Shown here: one piece after another, positions 33,510-42,610 of the stretch
Layout of the letters: each line of letters starts with the position of its first letter
How positions within the stretch are numbered: position 1 is the stretch's first letter
Origin: Flavihumibacter solisilvae
GTDB taxonomy: Bacteria > Bacteroidota > Bacteroidia > Chitinophagales > Chitinophagaceae
Reading direction: 5' to 3'
Length of the DNA: 64,000 nucleotides
NCBI RefSeq assembly: GCF_000814475.1
Contig: NZ_JSVC01000011.1
Span: forward strand, 1 to 64,000
The notes under the pieces: model-generated
Databases searched by the model: none
The model's input: the letters and a program-made list of their open reading frames with translations, nothing else
Told to the model about the DNA's origin: nothing
Position numbers and translations under genes: made by a program

Positions 33510-35090
33510 TTAGTTCTTGTATTGTGCCATCAGGCCTTTAGCCAGCTCAACCATTTTGTTCACACCGTCATCAGGCAGGTTACCCTTTTTGAATTCAGCG
33601 AGTACGTTAGGCAGCTTGTTTTCCAGCTCAACAAGGAAATGCTCTTCAAATTCCTTCACGCGGCGAACAGGAACTTCACGAAGCAATCCCTGAGTACCCA
33701 GGTAAATGATCGCTACCTGCTTTTCAACAGCAAAAGGCGAATACTGCGGCTGCTTCAGGATCTCCACGTTACGTGCACCTTTATCAATTACCATTTTTGT
33801 TGCGGCATCGAGGTCACCACCGAACTTAGAGAACGCTTCCATCTCACGGTAAAGAGCCTGGTCGAGCTTCAGGGTACCGGCAACTTTTTTCATTGACTTG
33901 ATCTGGGCGTTACCACCAACACGGCTAACCGAGATACCTACGTTAATGGCAGGACGGATACCAGCGTTGAACAGGTTACCTTCCAGGAAGATCTGACCGT
34001 CGGTGATCGAGATCACGTTTGTCGGGATATATGCGGAAACGTCACCAGCCTGGGTTTCGATGATCGGCAATGCAGTAAGCGATCCACCACCTTTTACCAG
34101 GTGTTTGATGCTGTCAGGCAGGTCGTTCATGTTACGGGCAACTTCATCCTTACCGATGATCTTCGCAGCACGCTCGAGGAGACGGCTATGGAGGTAGAAT
34201 ACGTCACCAGGGTAAGCTTCACGACCGGGTGGACGGCGAAGCAGGAGGGAAACCTCACGGTAAGCAACAGCCTGCTTACTGAGATCATCATAAATGATCA
34301 GGGCAGGACGACCGGTATCGCGGAAAAACTCTCCAATCGCTGCACCTGCAAACGGCGCATAGAATTGCTGGGGAGCAGGATCAGACGCAGATGCACAAAC
34401 GATGGTTGTGTATTCCATCGCTCCATTTTCTTCCAGGGTCTTCATTACACCTGCGATGGTTGAAGCTTTCTGACCGATCGCTACATATATACAATAAACA
34501 GGTTTACCTGCCTTGAAAAATTCTTTCTGGTTAATGATGGTATCAATCGCGATCGCGGTTTTACCAGTCTGGCGGTCACCAATGATCAGCTCACGCTGCC
34601 CACGACCGATGGGAATCATTGCGTCAATAGCCTTGACACCGGTTTGAAGCGGTTCCTTAACCGGCTCACGGAAGATTACACCAGGGGCTTTACGCTCCAA
34701 AGGCATCTCGTACAGTTCACCTGCAATGGCACCTTTACCGTCGATTGGTTCGCCGAGGGTATTGATTACACGACCGGAAAGTCCTTCTCCCACTTTAATG
34801 GAAGCGATCTTAGCCGTTCTGCGTACTTTGTCACCTTCTTTGATCCCAGATGATTCACCCATCAATACCACACCGACATTGTCCTCTTCAAGGTTGAGGG
34901 CAATAGCTTTTACTCCGTTGGCAAATTCAACCAGCTCACCTGCACGCACATTGCTCAGGCCGTAAACACGGGCAATACCATCACCCACCTGCAAAACGGT
35001 ACCAACTTCTTCCAGGTCGGCAGAAGTTTTGAAGTTGCTCAGCTGCTGGCGCAGTATCGCTGATATTTCATCTGGTTTAATGTCTACCAT
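33510..35090 (-). CDS. atpA: ATP synthase F1 subunit alpha
   Basis: 526 residues. The Walker A motif is GDRQTGKTA near residue 172. [19 protein letters not shown] and the [31 protein letters not shown] stretch with the alpha-subunit signature ([17 protein letters not shown]) follow. It forms the catalytic hexamer with beta and supplies non-catalytic nucleotide sites. It is the last gene of atpBEFHA and is followed by a terminator instead of atpG. Confidence 0.98.
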   Translation of the reverse strand: MVDIKPDEISAILRQQLSNFKTSADLEEVGTVLQVGDGIARVYGLSNVRAGELVEFANGVKAIALNLEEDNVGVVLMGESSGIKEGDKVRRTAKIASIKVGEGLSGRVINTLGEPIDGKGAIAGELYEMPLERKAPGVIFREPVKEPLQTGVKAIDAMIPIGRGQRELIIGDRQTGKTAIAIDTIINQKEFFKAGKPVYCIYVAIGQKASTIAGVMKTLEENGAMEYTTIVCASASDPAPQQFYAPFAGAAIGEFFRDTGRPALIIYDDLSKQAVAYREVSLLLRRPPGREAYPGDVFYLHSRLLERAAKIIGKDEVARNMNDLPDSIKHLVKGGGSLTALPIIETQAGDVSAYIPTNVISITDGQIFLEGNLFNAGIRPAINVGISVSRVGGNAQIKSMKKVAGTLKLDQALYREMEAFSKFGGDLDAATKMVIDKGARNVEILKQPQYSPFAVEKQVAIIYLGTQGLLREVPVRRVKEFEEHFLVELENKLPNVLAEFKKGNLPDDGVNKMVELAKGLMAQYKN

Positions 35091-35122
35091 TTTTTACTAT
35101 TTAGACGTTTTCAATTTTTTAA

Positions 35123-35683
35123 TTATCGTAATTTCTGGACATAGAGGTTTTCAACAAACTGCTTCTGGATCAGGTGCAGGTTGTAGCGGATACTTGCATC
35201 ATACAAGGTGTCGCCCGACTGGGCAATAAAGCCACCCACGATACTTTCATCCACTATGCTATTCACCTCCAGGGTCTTGCCCTTAAAGCGTTCCAGATTC
35301 TGGAATATCTGCTTAATTTCATTGCGGAGTTCATCAGAAACCGGAACTGCTGTAGTCAGTTCAATGATCTCAATTCCTTTCAGTTTCTTGTACTGCTCTT
35401 CAAAAGCATCCAGGATATCTGGTAATACCCACTCCCGGCCCTTGAAAAATACGAGGTTGAAAAAGGAAGTTGTCAGCGGGGATATTTTATTGAATACCGC
35501 TTTGAAGATCTCAACCTTCTTCTCGTGGTTGATGATGGGGGATAACATTACCTGCCTGAGCTCCCGGTTGTCGATCTTCCTGATGGCATCGATCTCCTTC
35601 TTTACCTGCTCGAGCTGGTTGGTTTCAAGCGCCATATCAATCAGCGCCTTCGAATATCTGTGTGCAACACGTGTATTACGCAT
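35123..35683 (-). CDS. atpH: ATP synthase F1 subunit delta
   Basis: 186 residues. It begins MRNTRVAHRYSKALIDMALE, typical of delta/OSCP, and has FFNLVFFKGREWVLPDILDAFEEQYKKLKG and the C-terminal IVGGFIAQSGDTLYDASIRYNL motif. It forms the peripheral stalk contact between subunit b and the top of the alpha3beta3 head. It lies 25 bp after atpF and 32 bp before atpA. Confidence 0.96.
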   Translation of the reverse strand: MRNTRVAHRYSKALIDMALETNQLEQVKKEIDAIRKIDNRELRQVMLSPIINHEKKVEIFKAVFNKISPLTTSFFNLVFFKGREWVLPDILDAFEEQYKKLKGIEIIELTTAVPVSDELRNEIKQIFQNLERFKGKTLEVNSIVDESIVGGFIAQSGDTLYDASIRYNLHLIQKQFVENLYVQKLR

Positions 35684-35708
35684 GTAGATCTGATTCTGAT
35701 TGATTCAT

Positions 35709-36209
35709 TTAGTTCCTGCCGGCTGATAATTCCCTGGCAATATCGCGGATGTACGCTTCCTGTTCTGCTTTTCCTGCGAGCTCGCGACGGATAACCTTCT
35801 CCGTTACTTCGATCACCATGCTTCCGATACTGTTCTTCACTTCGGTAATGGCAGCATTTTTCTTCTGCTCAATAGTAGCCTGTGCGTCCACCATGATCTT
35901 GCTTGCTTCTTCTTTCGCCTGCTCCTTAGCTTCACTGATGATCCTGTCTTTAATTTCCTTAGCTTCTTTCAGCATTTGTGCACGCTCTTCACGGGCCTTG
36001 ACCATCAATGCTTCATTCTCACTCTTCATCTGTGCCATTTCCACTTTAATCTTTTCCGCAGTCGCTATGGAGTCGGCAATATTTTTTTCGCGATCGCTTA
36101 GGGCAGTCAGGATGGGCTTCCATGCGAATTTTTTCAGGATGAAAAACACGATCAGGAAGGCAACGAGAGTCCAGACAAAATAACCCAGTGCAGGCATTAA
36201 CAATTGCAT
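35709..36209 (-). CDS. atpF: ATP synthase F0 subunit b
   Basis: 166 residues with one N-terminal membrane helix (LGYFVWTLVAFLIVFFILKKFAWKPI) and a long charged coiled coil (ALSDREKNIADSIATAEKI and onward). It forms the dimeric peripheral stalk. The C-terminus (RELAGKAEQEAYIRDIARELSA) contacts delta. It is separated from atpE by 112 bp that include a strong hairpin. Confidence 0.96.
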   Translation of the reverse strand: MQLLMPALGYFVWTLVAFLIVFFILKKFAWKPILTALSDREKNIADSIATAEKIKVEMAQMKSENEALMVKAREERAQMLKEAKEIKDRIISEAKEQAKEEASKIMVDAQATIEQKKNAAITEVKNSIGSMVIEVTEKVIRRELAGKAEQEAYIRDIARELSAGRN

Positions 36210-36273
36210 ATGCTATATCTTAAATAGTTAAGTAAATTGGTACAACATCAAAACTTTCAAACACTGTAAAGTA

Positions 36274-36306
36274 GCTGCATCCTCCGCCCTTTGCTTTGGA
36301 TGCAGC
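36274..36306 (-). promoter_or_regulatory. Strong hairpin between atpE and atpF
   Basis: The arms GCTGCATCC and GGATGCAGC pair perfectly over nine bases with a 15-base loop. On the mRNA it starts 15 bases after the atpE stop and lacks a U-tract. It is more likely an RNA stability or processing element than a terminator. Confidence 0.5.
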
Positions 36307-36321
36307 ACTGTTTTAAGTGGA

Positions 36322-36606
<285 letters not shown>

Positions 36607-37719
36607 TTAATGTGCTTTTGATGTTTCGTGACCATGTGCTTCATCGTGATGGTGTTCACCTTCGAATGCCTGGCCGATAAAAACAGCTGTCAGGTTGGTG
36701 AAGATGAAAGCCTGGATGAAGGCTACCAGTATCTCAATCAGGAAAATGAAAACAGAGAAGGCAATGGATACCGGAGAAAAACCCCAGCCGGCAACAGTGC
36801 TCATCTGTCCGAATATGAATATAAGCGACACAAAACTCAGGATCACGATGTGACCTGCAGTCATGTTCGCGAAAAGACGTATCATGAGTGCCGCAGGTTT
36901 GATAAAGATACTCAGCAATTCTACCGGGATCAGGATCAGCTTAACCGGCAGGGGAACTCCCGGAGGCCAGAAAATGTGACCCCAGAAATGACCATTCGTA
37001 CTGAAGAGGATCACGATGAACGAGATAATTGCAAGCAGTGCGGTAAACGCAATGTTGCCCGTCACGTTCGCTGATCCGGGGATCAGGCCGAGAAGGTTAT
37101 TCAGCAGTATGAAGAAAAATACGGTAAGCAGGTAGGGCAGGTATTTCTTATACTTATGTCCGAGGTTTGGCCTGGCCACATCATCGCGTACAAACGTGAT
37201 TACAGGTTCGATGGCATTCTGGAAACCGGTTGGCGCTTTATGAGCACCGGTCTGAATGTACTTTTTAGCAACCGAAGTCATAACGAGGATCAGGATTACA
37301 ACAGCCAGCAGCATCTGAACCACGTTCTTGGTCATTGAAAAGTCGAAAACCTTCACAGCTTCGTCTACTGATCCGTCTTCTTTAACCGGAACAATATGAT
37401 CATGATCAAGCTTGTATCCATTATGAATTTCTTCTCCATGATGAAAATGGGAAGAAGAGAAAATGTCGAGACCGCGTTGAGGAGAATAAAGGATTACGGG
37501 CAGTGGAAGTGTAACGTGTGTTTCACCAACTGAAAAGAAATGCCATTCGTGAGAATCGGCAATGTGATGGAGGATCGCTTTACCCGCATCAAACTTTTCA
37601 TGCCCCGCTTCGCCATGATCACCTTCCCCGCCGTCTTTGGCAAATGCCGAAGTGCCGAGGAACATTAAAACAGCGCTGAAAGCCGCTACCAGTAAAGATT
37701 TGACGCTTATCCGTGCCAT
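36607..37719 (-). CDS. atpB: ATP synthase F0 subunit a
   Basis: 370 residues from the ATG at 37719. A longer frame begins at TTG 37740 but overlaps the -7 element, so it is rejected. A signal-peptide-like leader is followed by a His/Asp/Glu-rich periplasmic part of about 100 residues. The membrane domain has the essential Arg in LMIRLFANMTAGH and the proton-channel helix FLIEILVAFIQAFIFTNLTAVFI. The C-terminus is again His-rich (GEHHHDEAHGHETSKAH). Long leaders of this type are usual in Bacteroidota. Confidence 0.95.
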   Translation of the reverse strand: MARISVKSLLVAAFSAVLMFLGTSAFAKDGGEGDHGEAGHEKFDAGKAILHHIADSHEWHFFSVGETHVTLPLPVILYSPQRGLDIFSSSHFHHGEEIHNGYKLDHDHIVPVKEDGSVDEAVKVFDFSMTKNVVQMLLAVVILILVMTSVAKKYIQTGAHKAPTGFQNAIEPVITFVRDDVARPNLGHKYKKYLPYLLTVFFFILLNNLLGLIPGSANVTGNIAFTALLAIISFIVILFSTNGHFWGHIFWPPGVPLPVKLILIPVELLSIFIKPAALMIRLFANMTAGHIVILSFVSLIFIFGQMSTVAGWGFSPVSIAFSVFIFLIEILVAFIQAFIFTNLTAVFIGQAFEGEHHHDEAHGHETSKAH

Positions 37720-37737
37720 GCCGTCTAAAATTTTGCG

Positions 37738-37745
37738 CAAAGATA
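37738..37745 (-). promoter_or_regulatory. -7 element of the atp operon
   Basis: On the minus strand TATCTTTG matches TAnnTTTG, 18 bases before the atpB ATG. This places the transcript start downstream of the alternative TTG codon. Confidence 0.55.
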
Positions 37746-37770
37746 AGAGAACATGTGGTCTTTTTACCTT

Positions 37771-39555
37771 TTAAGACTGAGTTTTTAATTCCCGGACCTG
37801 GCTTTGGTGCAGGGCGTAGTAAAACCCGCCTTTTTCCATAAGTTCCTCGTGGTTTCCGATCTCCCTGACCTCTCCTTTTTCGAGGACAATTATCTTATCC
37901 GCCTTCCTGATAGTGCTCAGCCGGTGTGCGATTACGATGGCCGTCCGGCCGGAAATCAGGGTATCAATCGCATGCTGGATCATTTTTTCGCTCTCCGTAT
38001 CCACGCTGGAGGTAGCTTCGTCGAGAATCAGGATCGAAGGGTCGTATAACAGTGCCCGGATAAACGATAACAGCTGGCGCTGGCCCAGTGACAGGGTCGC
38101 TCCCCGTTCCATCACATTATAATTATATCCACCGGGAAGCTGTTCGATGAAATCGTGCATGCCGATCAGCCTGGCGGCATTCTGCACCTGTTCGAGGGTG
38201 ATAGCAGGGTTCCGGAGGGTGATATTATCGAGAACCGAACCGCTGAACAGGAAAACGTCCTGCAGCACCACGCCCGTCTGCCGCCGCAGGGAATCGAGCC
38301 GGTACGATTCAATCGGAACGCCGTCGATCCGGATCTCTCCCTGCTGGATATGGTATAAGCGGTTGATCAGGCTGATTATAGACGTTTTACCGCTACCGGT
38401 ATGTCCTACCAGTGCGACCGTTTCCCCCGGCTCAACAGTGAAATTGATGTCCTTCAGCACATATTTGTCGTCAGAGTAGCCGAAGGACACATGATCGAAT
38501 TCTATGCTGCCTGCCACTTTGTCCGGGGCATAGATTCCTTCCTTTTTAATATAATCGTCGTTGTCAAGCACCTTGAATACCCGCTCACTTGCCACCATGC
38601 CCATCTGCAACACATTGAATTTATCCGCGATTACCCGAAGCGGGCGGAACAGGAGGTTGAGGTAAATGAAAAAGGAAATGATCTTGCCGGCCATTTCCGA
38701 AGCTTCAGCTTCACTCATGTGAACGGCATTTCCCGCACCCCACCAAACCAGCAGGCCGGTGGAGATGGCCACAATGATCTCTACAACGGGGAAGAACACC
38801 GAATAAGCGAAAATGGCATTGATGTTTGCATTTCGGTGTTCGCGGTTGATCTTCCGGAACTTCGCATACTCCCTTTTTTCGGCGGCGAATGCCTGCACCA
38901 CCTGCATCCCGGTTATATGTTCCTGTACGAACGCGTTGAGGGCGGCCACAGCGTTCCGCACCTTGATAAAGGAACGGTTCACGCTTTCCTTGAAGATAAA
39001 AGTCGCGAGAATAAGTACGGGGAATGGCGCCAGGCTGATGAGCGCGAGCTGCCAGTCGACCACGAACATGACCACCAGGATCGAAATGATTGAAAGCAGG
39101 TCAGCGATGATCGGGATCAGTCCATCGGCAAAGATGTCGTTGATAGATTCGATATCGTTTATGGTCCGCGTAGTGAGGGTACCAATTGGCGTGCGGTCGA
39201 ACTGCGACAGGTTGAGGTTGATCACTTTATTGAACACCTTTATCCGCAGGTCTTTTACAACGGTCTGTCCAAGCCAGGCTGTGGTGAAGGAAAACAAAAA
39301 CCGGAAGGCGGTTTCAATAAGCAGGAAAACCACCTGGATGATGGTAATGCGGATCACCCAGTCGAGCAACCCGCTTTTTATATAATTATTTACCGTTATC
39401 TGGATCAGGTAGGGCCTGATGGGGGAAACCAGTGCAAGCAGGACCGCCAGGGAAAACGACAGGAACACCTTTTTTTTGTACGGCGCTGCCATTTGAAAAA
39501 CGCGTTTCAGCAGGGCCGTATCAAATATTTTCTTGTTCGCGGGAGTGGAAGACAT
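37771..39555 (-). CDS. ABC transporter, fused membrane and ATPase domains (MsbA-like)
   Basis: 594 residues. Six membrane helices lie in residues about 20-320, with the IRPYLIQITVNNYI opening and coupling-helix regions. The ATPase domain has Walker A GHTGSGKTS near 378, signature LSLGQRQ, Walker B ILILDEATSSVD and switch His in IAHRLSTIRKA. Homodimeric exporters of this type move lipid A, other lipids or drugs. The gene has no other transport gene next to it, so the substrate is open; a lipid A flippase is one possibility. Confidence 0.93.
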   Translation of the reverse strand: MSSTPANKKIFDTALLKRVFQMAAPYKKKVFLSFSLAVLLALVSPIRPYLIQITVNNYIKSGLLDWVIRITIIQVVFLLIETAFRFLFSFTTAWLGQTVVKDLRIKVFNKVINLNLSQFDRTPIGTLTTRTINDIESINDIFADGLIPIIADLLSIISILVVMFVVDWQLALISLAPFPVLILATFIFKESVNRSFIKVRNAVAALNAFVQEHITGMQVVQAFAAEKREYAKFRKINREHRNANINAIFAYSVFFPVVEIIVAISTGLLVWWGAGNAVHMSEAEASEMAGKIISFFIYLNLLFRPLRVIADKFNVLQMGMVASERVFKVLDNDDYIKKEGIYAPDKVAGSIEFDHVSFGYSDDKYVLKDINFTVEPGETVALVGHTGSGKTSIISLINRLYHIQQGEIRIDGVPIESYRLDSLRRQTGVVLQDVFLFSGSVLDNITLRNPAITLEQVQNAARLIGMHDFIEQLPGGYNYNVMERGATLSLGQRQLLSFIRALLYDPSILILDEATSSVDTESEKMIQHAIDTLISGRTAIVIAHRLSTIRKADKIIVLEKGEVREIGNHEELMEKGGFYYALHQSQVRELKTQS

Positions 39556-39574
39556 TCCGCAAAGATAGGCCTCC

Positions 39575-41776
39575 TTATTCCTCCGCCTCTACCCCACGGT
39601 AAGCTTTGATAAAAATGGCACCAAGGTTCTTATACGGCGGCACATAGTCATCGAACAGTTCCTTGCTTTCACCTTTGAACAGTTTGCCGAGCTCGGTCCA
39701 CATAGGCAGCCATTCGATATTGCGGCCATTCCGCAGGCTGGTGTTGATTGCACTCAATATCGGCTCATTAACAGTACGGGTACCGATCTGCTTGGATGAA
39801 ATGATATGCGCATCGGAACTGATCGTCAACACCTCGTTCAGGTTGTTATAGCCACCGCAGGAGCCGAGAATCACGATCCGGGCAGAAGGCGTTATCTGGC
39901 CGAGTGATGATTTCACATGGTAGCTGTGCCCCCTGTGAATATAGATCGTTGGTTCCAGCCCGTTCTTGTCGAGATATTCCTTCAGCTTAGCCTGGGCTTT
40001 TGCATCAGGGTCATCTTCACCGTACAATGGCTTGTTCGCAAAGATCCAGACAGATTTGCCTTTGGTCGATTTGATCATTACATAATCCGGGTTATCTGTT
40101 ATGGCCCAGTCTGATTTCCCCCTGAACAGGGTCATGAAGTTGGCGTATGAGTTCTGACCGTCTTTGTCGTCATCGCCATAGAAGAAGACCTGTTGTATGA
40201 CTTTACCGCTTGTATCCGTCAGCCGGTCGTAAGGCACCTGGTAAACAGGCGGAATTCCCAGTATTTTAGTCAGGTCAATATTCTTTGTCGTGTCTGCGGA
40301 CTCGAAAAGGGTCTTTTCAATATTATAGATCTTCTGTCCGTTCAGATCGCCGTTCCGCGTACACCTTTCATAGTTTTCGATGGCTTCCTGCAGCATATTG
40401 GCAGCAAGCTGTTTGTTCTTCTCGAAGATGCTGCTATAAGCGTCGGCCACATCCACCGCATCTTCCACATTCTGCAGGGTGGTAGTGCGTTCCAGGCCAA
40501 ACATGAACGACTTCATCAATATATTCGCATTGCTCTCGGGCATAAGCTTGAGGAGGGTGTCCAGTTCATTGTATGCCGCAGCCATTTTGATGAACTTCCG
40601 GAAATAATCGAAGTTCATGGAGAGGAAGAGGCTGTCTGTGGGCGTTCCTTTCAGGCGCTGGATGATGCGTTTGAACACGCCGCGGTAGCTCGATGTATAG
40701 ATTTCATCTTCACTGAGTACGCACAGGTAAAACAATTCCTGTGGGTTCAGCGGTTCCACGATCTTGAACCTTACGGGATCCGGGGAATTGTGCAGTCCAT
40801 TGATCTGGGTGACAAAGTACTGCCGCGCCTTGCTTTCCATCCGGTCAACAAGCGCCTTCCGTTCCATCGGCGTATCTTTCTGGATCATCATCGCGGTGTG
40901 GGCCAACCGCGTTTTTACCATCAGTTTATAATATTCCAGATCATTGTCTTTAACCTTGTCGATCTCTTCGAATGTCATTTTCCCCCTGTAGATCTCATCA
41001 ATGAAGGGGAAATAGAGCTGCCCGCTTCTGCTGGATGACATTTCCGCGATCACTTTAACAACAGGGTCCGGGTGAATGCGGATATACCTGGCCAGCGCAT
41101 CGTTGGATGCCGCATAATCGTAGACCTTGCGGGGGTCACGCCTGGCTTCCGCTGCGATCAGGCTATCCCGTTTGGGATAGGAAAAGTTGATTTTCAGGAA
41201 TGGCATGGTACGCTCAGGATACAGTTGCAGGAACTTGATCTGGAGAATATCCTTACAAAGCGGGATACCGATGTTGGGGGGATAGGAAAAGCAATCCACC
41301 AGGGTCTTTGCCACCCAGTATGGGCTTGCGCCGACAACCTTGTCGATGCTCTTATTGTTGCGGTCGAGATCGAGGCAGGTTTCAAAGTTCTTGACAAGCG
41401 TCGGGGCCAGTGCCGGGGAAAATGTACGGGTGCGGGCGCCTTTTCCAAAATCTCGCACCAGGATCTCAAGTCCCTTCAGGTATTTGATCTTCTCATTGTC
41501 GCGGAGCAAACTGTCCTGCTCAACCGACTGCTGCATTTCGTCCACCCTGTCAATCAGGGAATGCCTCACCTGGCTGTTAAATGCCTCGTCAGCGGTTAAA
41601 GGAATATATCCCCGGACGTAGGACCCGGGTTGCTGGTAGAGCTTCAGTTGCTCTTTATCGATATTTTCGTGAAAAAGGAGCCTGCTGCGCTCAACAGCAT
41701 AAGATGGCGCGGCTGTTTGCGATCTTCCCACGGCAGCAGCAAACACAAATAAACTCAGGGTAAACAGTCTTTTCAT
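39575..41776 (-). CDS. Secreted protein with possible clan-CD (caspase-like) peptidase domain
   Basis: 733 residues with a signal peptide (MKRLFTLSLFVFAAAVGRSQ). Residues about 20-520 are helical and give no recognised domain. The C-terminal 200 residues have an alternating strand pattern. One strand ends PTIYIHRGHS with His614 and His617, and the next ends ARIVILGSCGG with Cys640. Hydrophobic strand plus His-Gly, then strand plus S-C-G, is the arrangement of clan-CD Cys peptidases (caspase, CHAT, gingipain, C11). The gene is divergent from the phoB/phoR-like pair. Family assignment is inference; catalysis is not proven. Confidence 0.65.
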   Translation of the reverse strand: MKRLFTLSLFVFAAAVGRSQTAAPSYAVERSRLLFHENIDKEQLKLYQQPGSYVRGYIPLTADEAFNSQVRHSLIDRVDEMQQSVEQDSLLRDNEKIKYLKGLEILVRDFGKGARTRTFSPALAPTLVKNFETCLDLDRNNKSIDKVVGASPYWVAKTLVDCFSYPPNIGIPLCKDILQIKFLQLYPERTMPFLKINFSYPKRDSLIAAEARRDPRKVYDYAASNDALARYIRIHPDPVVKVIAEMSSSRSGQLYFPFIDEIYRGKMTFEEIDKVKDNDLEYYKLMVKTRLAHTAMMIQKDTPMERKALVDRMESKARQYFVTQINGLHNSPDPVRFKIVEPLNPQELFYLCVLSEDEIYTSSYRGVFKRIIQRLKGTPTDSLFLSMNFDYFRKFIKMAAAYNELDTLLKLMPESNANILMKSFMFGLERTTTLQNVEDAVDVADAYSSIFEKNKQLAANMLQEAIENYERCTRNGDLNGQKIYNIEKTLFESADTTKNIDLTKILGIPPVYQVPYDRLTDTSGKVIQQVFFYGDDDKDGQNSYANFMTLFRGKSDWAITDNPDYVMIKSTKGKSVWIFANKPLYGEDDPDAKAQAKLKEYLDKNGLEPTIYIHRGHSYHVKSSLGQITPSARIVILGSCGGYNNLNEVLTISSDAHIISSKQIGTRTVNEPILSAINTSLRNGRNIEWLPMWTELGKLFKGESKELFDDYVPPYKNLGAIFIKAYRGVEAEE

Positions 41777-41793
41777 AGCTATCGGCCTTAATC

Positions 41794-41801
41794 CAAATAT
41801 A
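41794..41801 (-). promoter_or_regulatory. -7 element of the caspase-like gene
   Basis: On the minus strand TATATTTG matches TAnnTTTG, 17 bases before the ATG. Confidence 0.4.
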
Positions 41802-41850
41802 CACAGATTTGAAACAAACGATTAACACAGGGTTAATGTTGCATCATCCG

Positions 41851-41890
41851 CTTAACAATTTCATAATCGGTTGAGAATTGACCGCTTACG
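41851..41890 (+). promoter_or_regulatory. Weak candidate Pho box upstream of the response regulator gene
   Basis: CTTAACA (41851), CATAATC (41862), GAGAATT (41873) and GCTTACG (41884) are spaced 11 bp apart. The last ends exactly 9 bp before the -7 element at 41900. Only the first unit is close to consensus. A second pair, ATTAACA and GTTAATG at 41821 and 41832, lies upstream in a different phase. Confidence 0.4.
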
Positions 41891-41899
41891 TAGCAGCAT

Positions 41900-41907
41900 T
41901 AACTTTG
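41900..41907 (+). promoter_or_regulatory. -7 element for the response regulator gene
   Basis: TAACTTTG matches TAnnTTTG, 16 bases before the ATG at 41924. Confidence 0.5.
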
Positions 41908-41923
41908 CGTAAACAAATTGTTA

Positions 41924-42610
41924 ATGGACACGAAAGGAAAGAAGATCCTGATTGCAGACGATGAACCGGACATCCTGGAGATAATTCAGTACAATCTCCA
42001 GAATGAAGGGTACGAGGTATATACAGCAAAAGACGGAGATGACGCATTGATGAAGGCAAAACAGGTGAAACCGGAACTGATCATCCTCGACATCATGATG
42101 CCGAAGAAGACAGGGGTGGAAGTATGTGAGATCCTGCGCGCCCAGCCGGCATTCAAAGAAACCCTGATCATATTTCTTACCGCCCTGAACGACGAGTCCT
42201 CCCAAATGAAGGGATTGGATACCGGGGCCGACGATTATGTGAATAAACCCATCAGCCCGAAGTTGCTGATCAGCCGGGTCAACGCCCTTTTCAGGCGCGT
42301 AACCAAGGCCGAGCCGACCAGTAACGGAGTGCTGACGATTGACAACCTGGTTATCGACCCGGTAAAATTTGTAGTGGAGGTCGACGAAAAGGAAGTAACC
42401 CTGGCCAAGAAGGAGTTTGAACTGCTTTACCTGCTCGCTTCCCGCCCCGGACGCGTTTTCCTGCGCAATGAGATCCTGAACCAGGTTTGGGGCAACGACG
42501 TGATCGTCGGCGACCGCACCATCGATGTACATATCCGCAAGATCCGCCAGAAACTGGGACTTGACTGTATCACCACCGTAAAGGGTGTGGGATATAAATT
42601 TGACCTATGA
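41924..42610 (+). CDS. Response regulator, OmpR/PhoB family
   Basis: 228 residues from the ATG at 41924 (MDTKGKKILIADDEPD). The receiver has acidic DDE (12-14), phosphoacceptor Asp56 (LIILDIMMP), Thr in FLTALND and Lys in DDYVNKPI. The C-terminal winged helix (Trans_reg_C) has EFELLYLLASRPGRVFLRNEILNQVWG and RTIDVHIRKIRQKLG. It forms a pair with the overlapping kinase gene. The nearby porin, DUF47-PiT genes and 11-bp repeats suggest a PhoB role; that is inference from context. The PhoB-type regulators bind 11-bp direct repeats. Confidence 0.93.
   Translation: MDTKGKKILIADDEPDILEIIQYNLQNEGYEVYTAKDGDDALMKAKQVKPELIILDIMMPKKTGVEVCEILRAQPAFKETLIIFLTALNDESSQMKGLDTGADDYVNKPISPKLLISRVNALFRRVTKAEPTSNGVLTIDNLVIDPVKFVVEVDEKEVTLAKKEFELLYLLASRPGRVFLRNEILNQVWGNDVIVGDRTIDVHIRKIRQKLGLDCITTVKGVGYKFDL

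Noticed and set aside
37720-37740. TTG start of atpB at 37740.
   Set aside because: It overlaps the TAnnTTTG promoter element, so it would not be in the transcript. The ATG at 37719 is preferred.
41821-41838. ATTAACA and GTTAATG, 11 bp apart, as a third strong Pho box.
   Set aside because: Only two units, and the phase fits neither the response-regulator promoter nor the caspase-like gene promoter. It is kept only as part of the weaker finding on that region.
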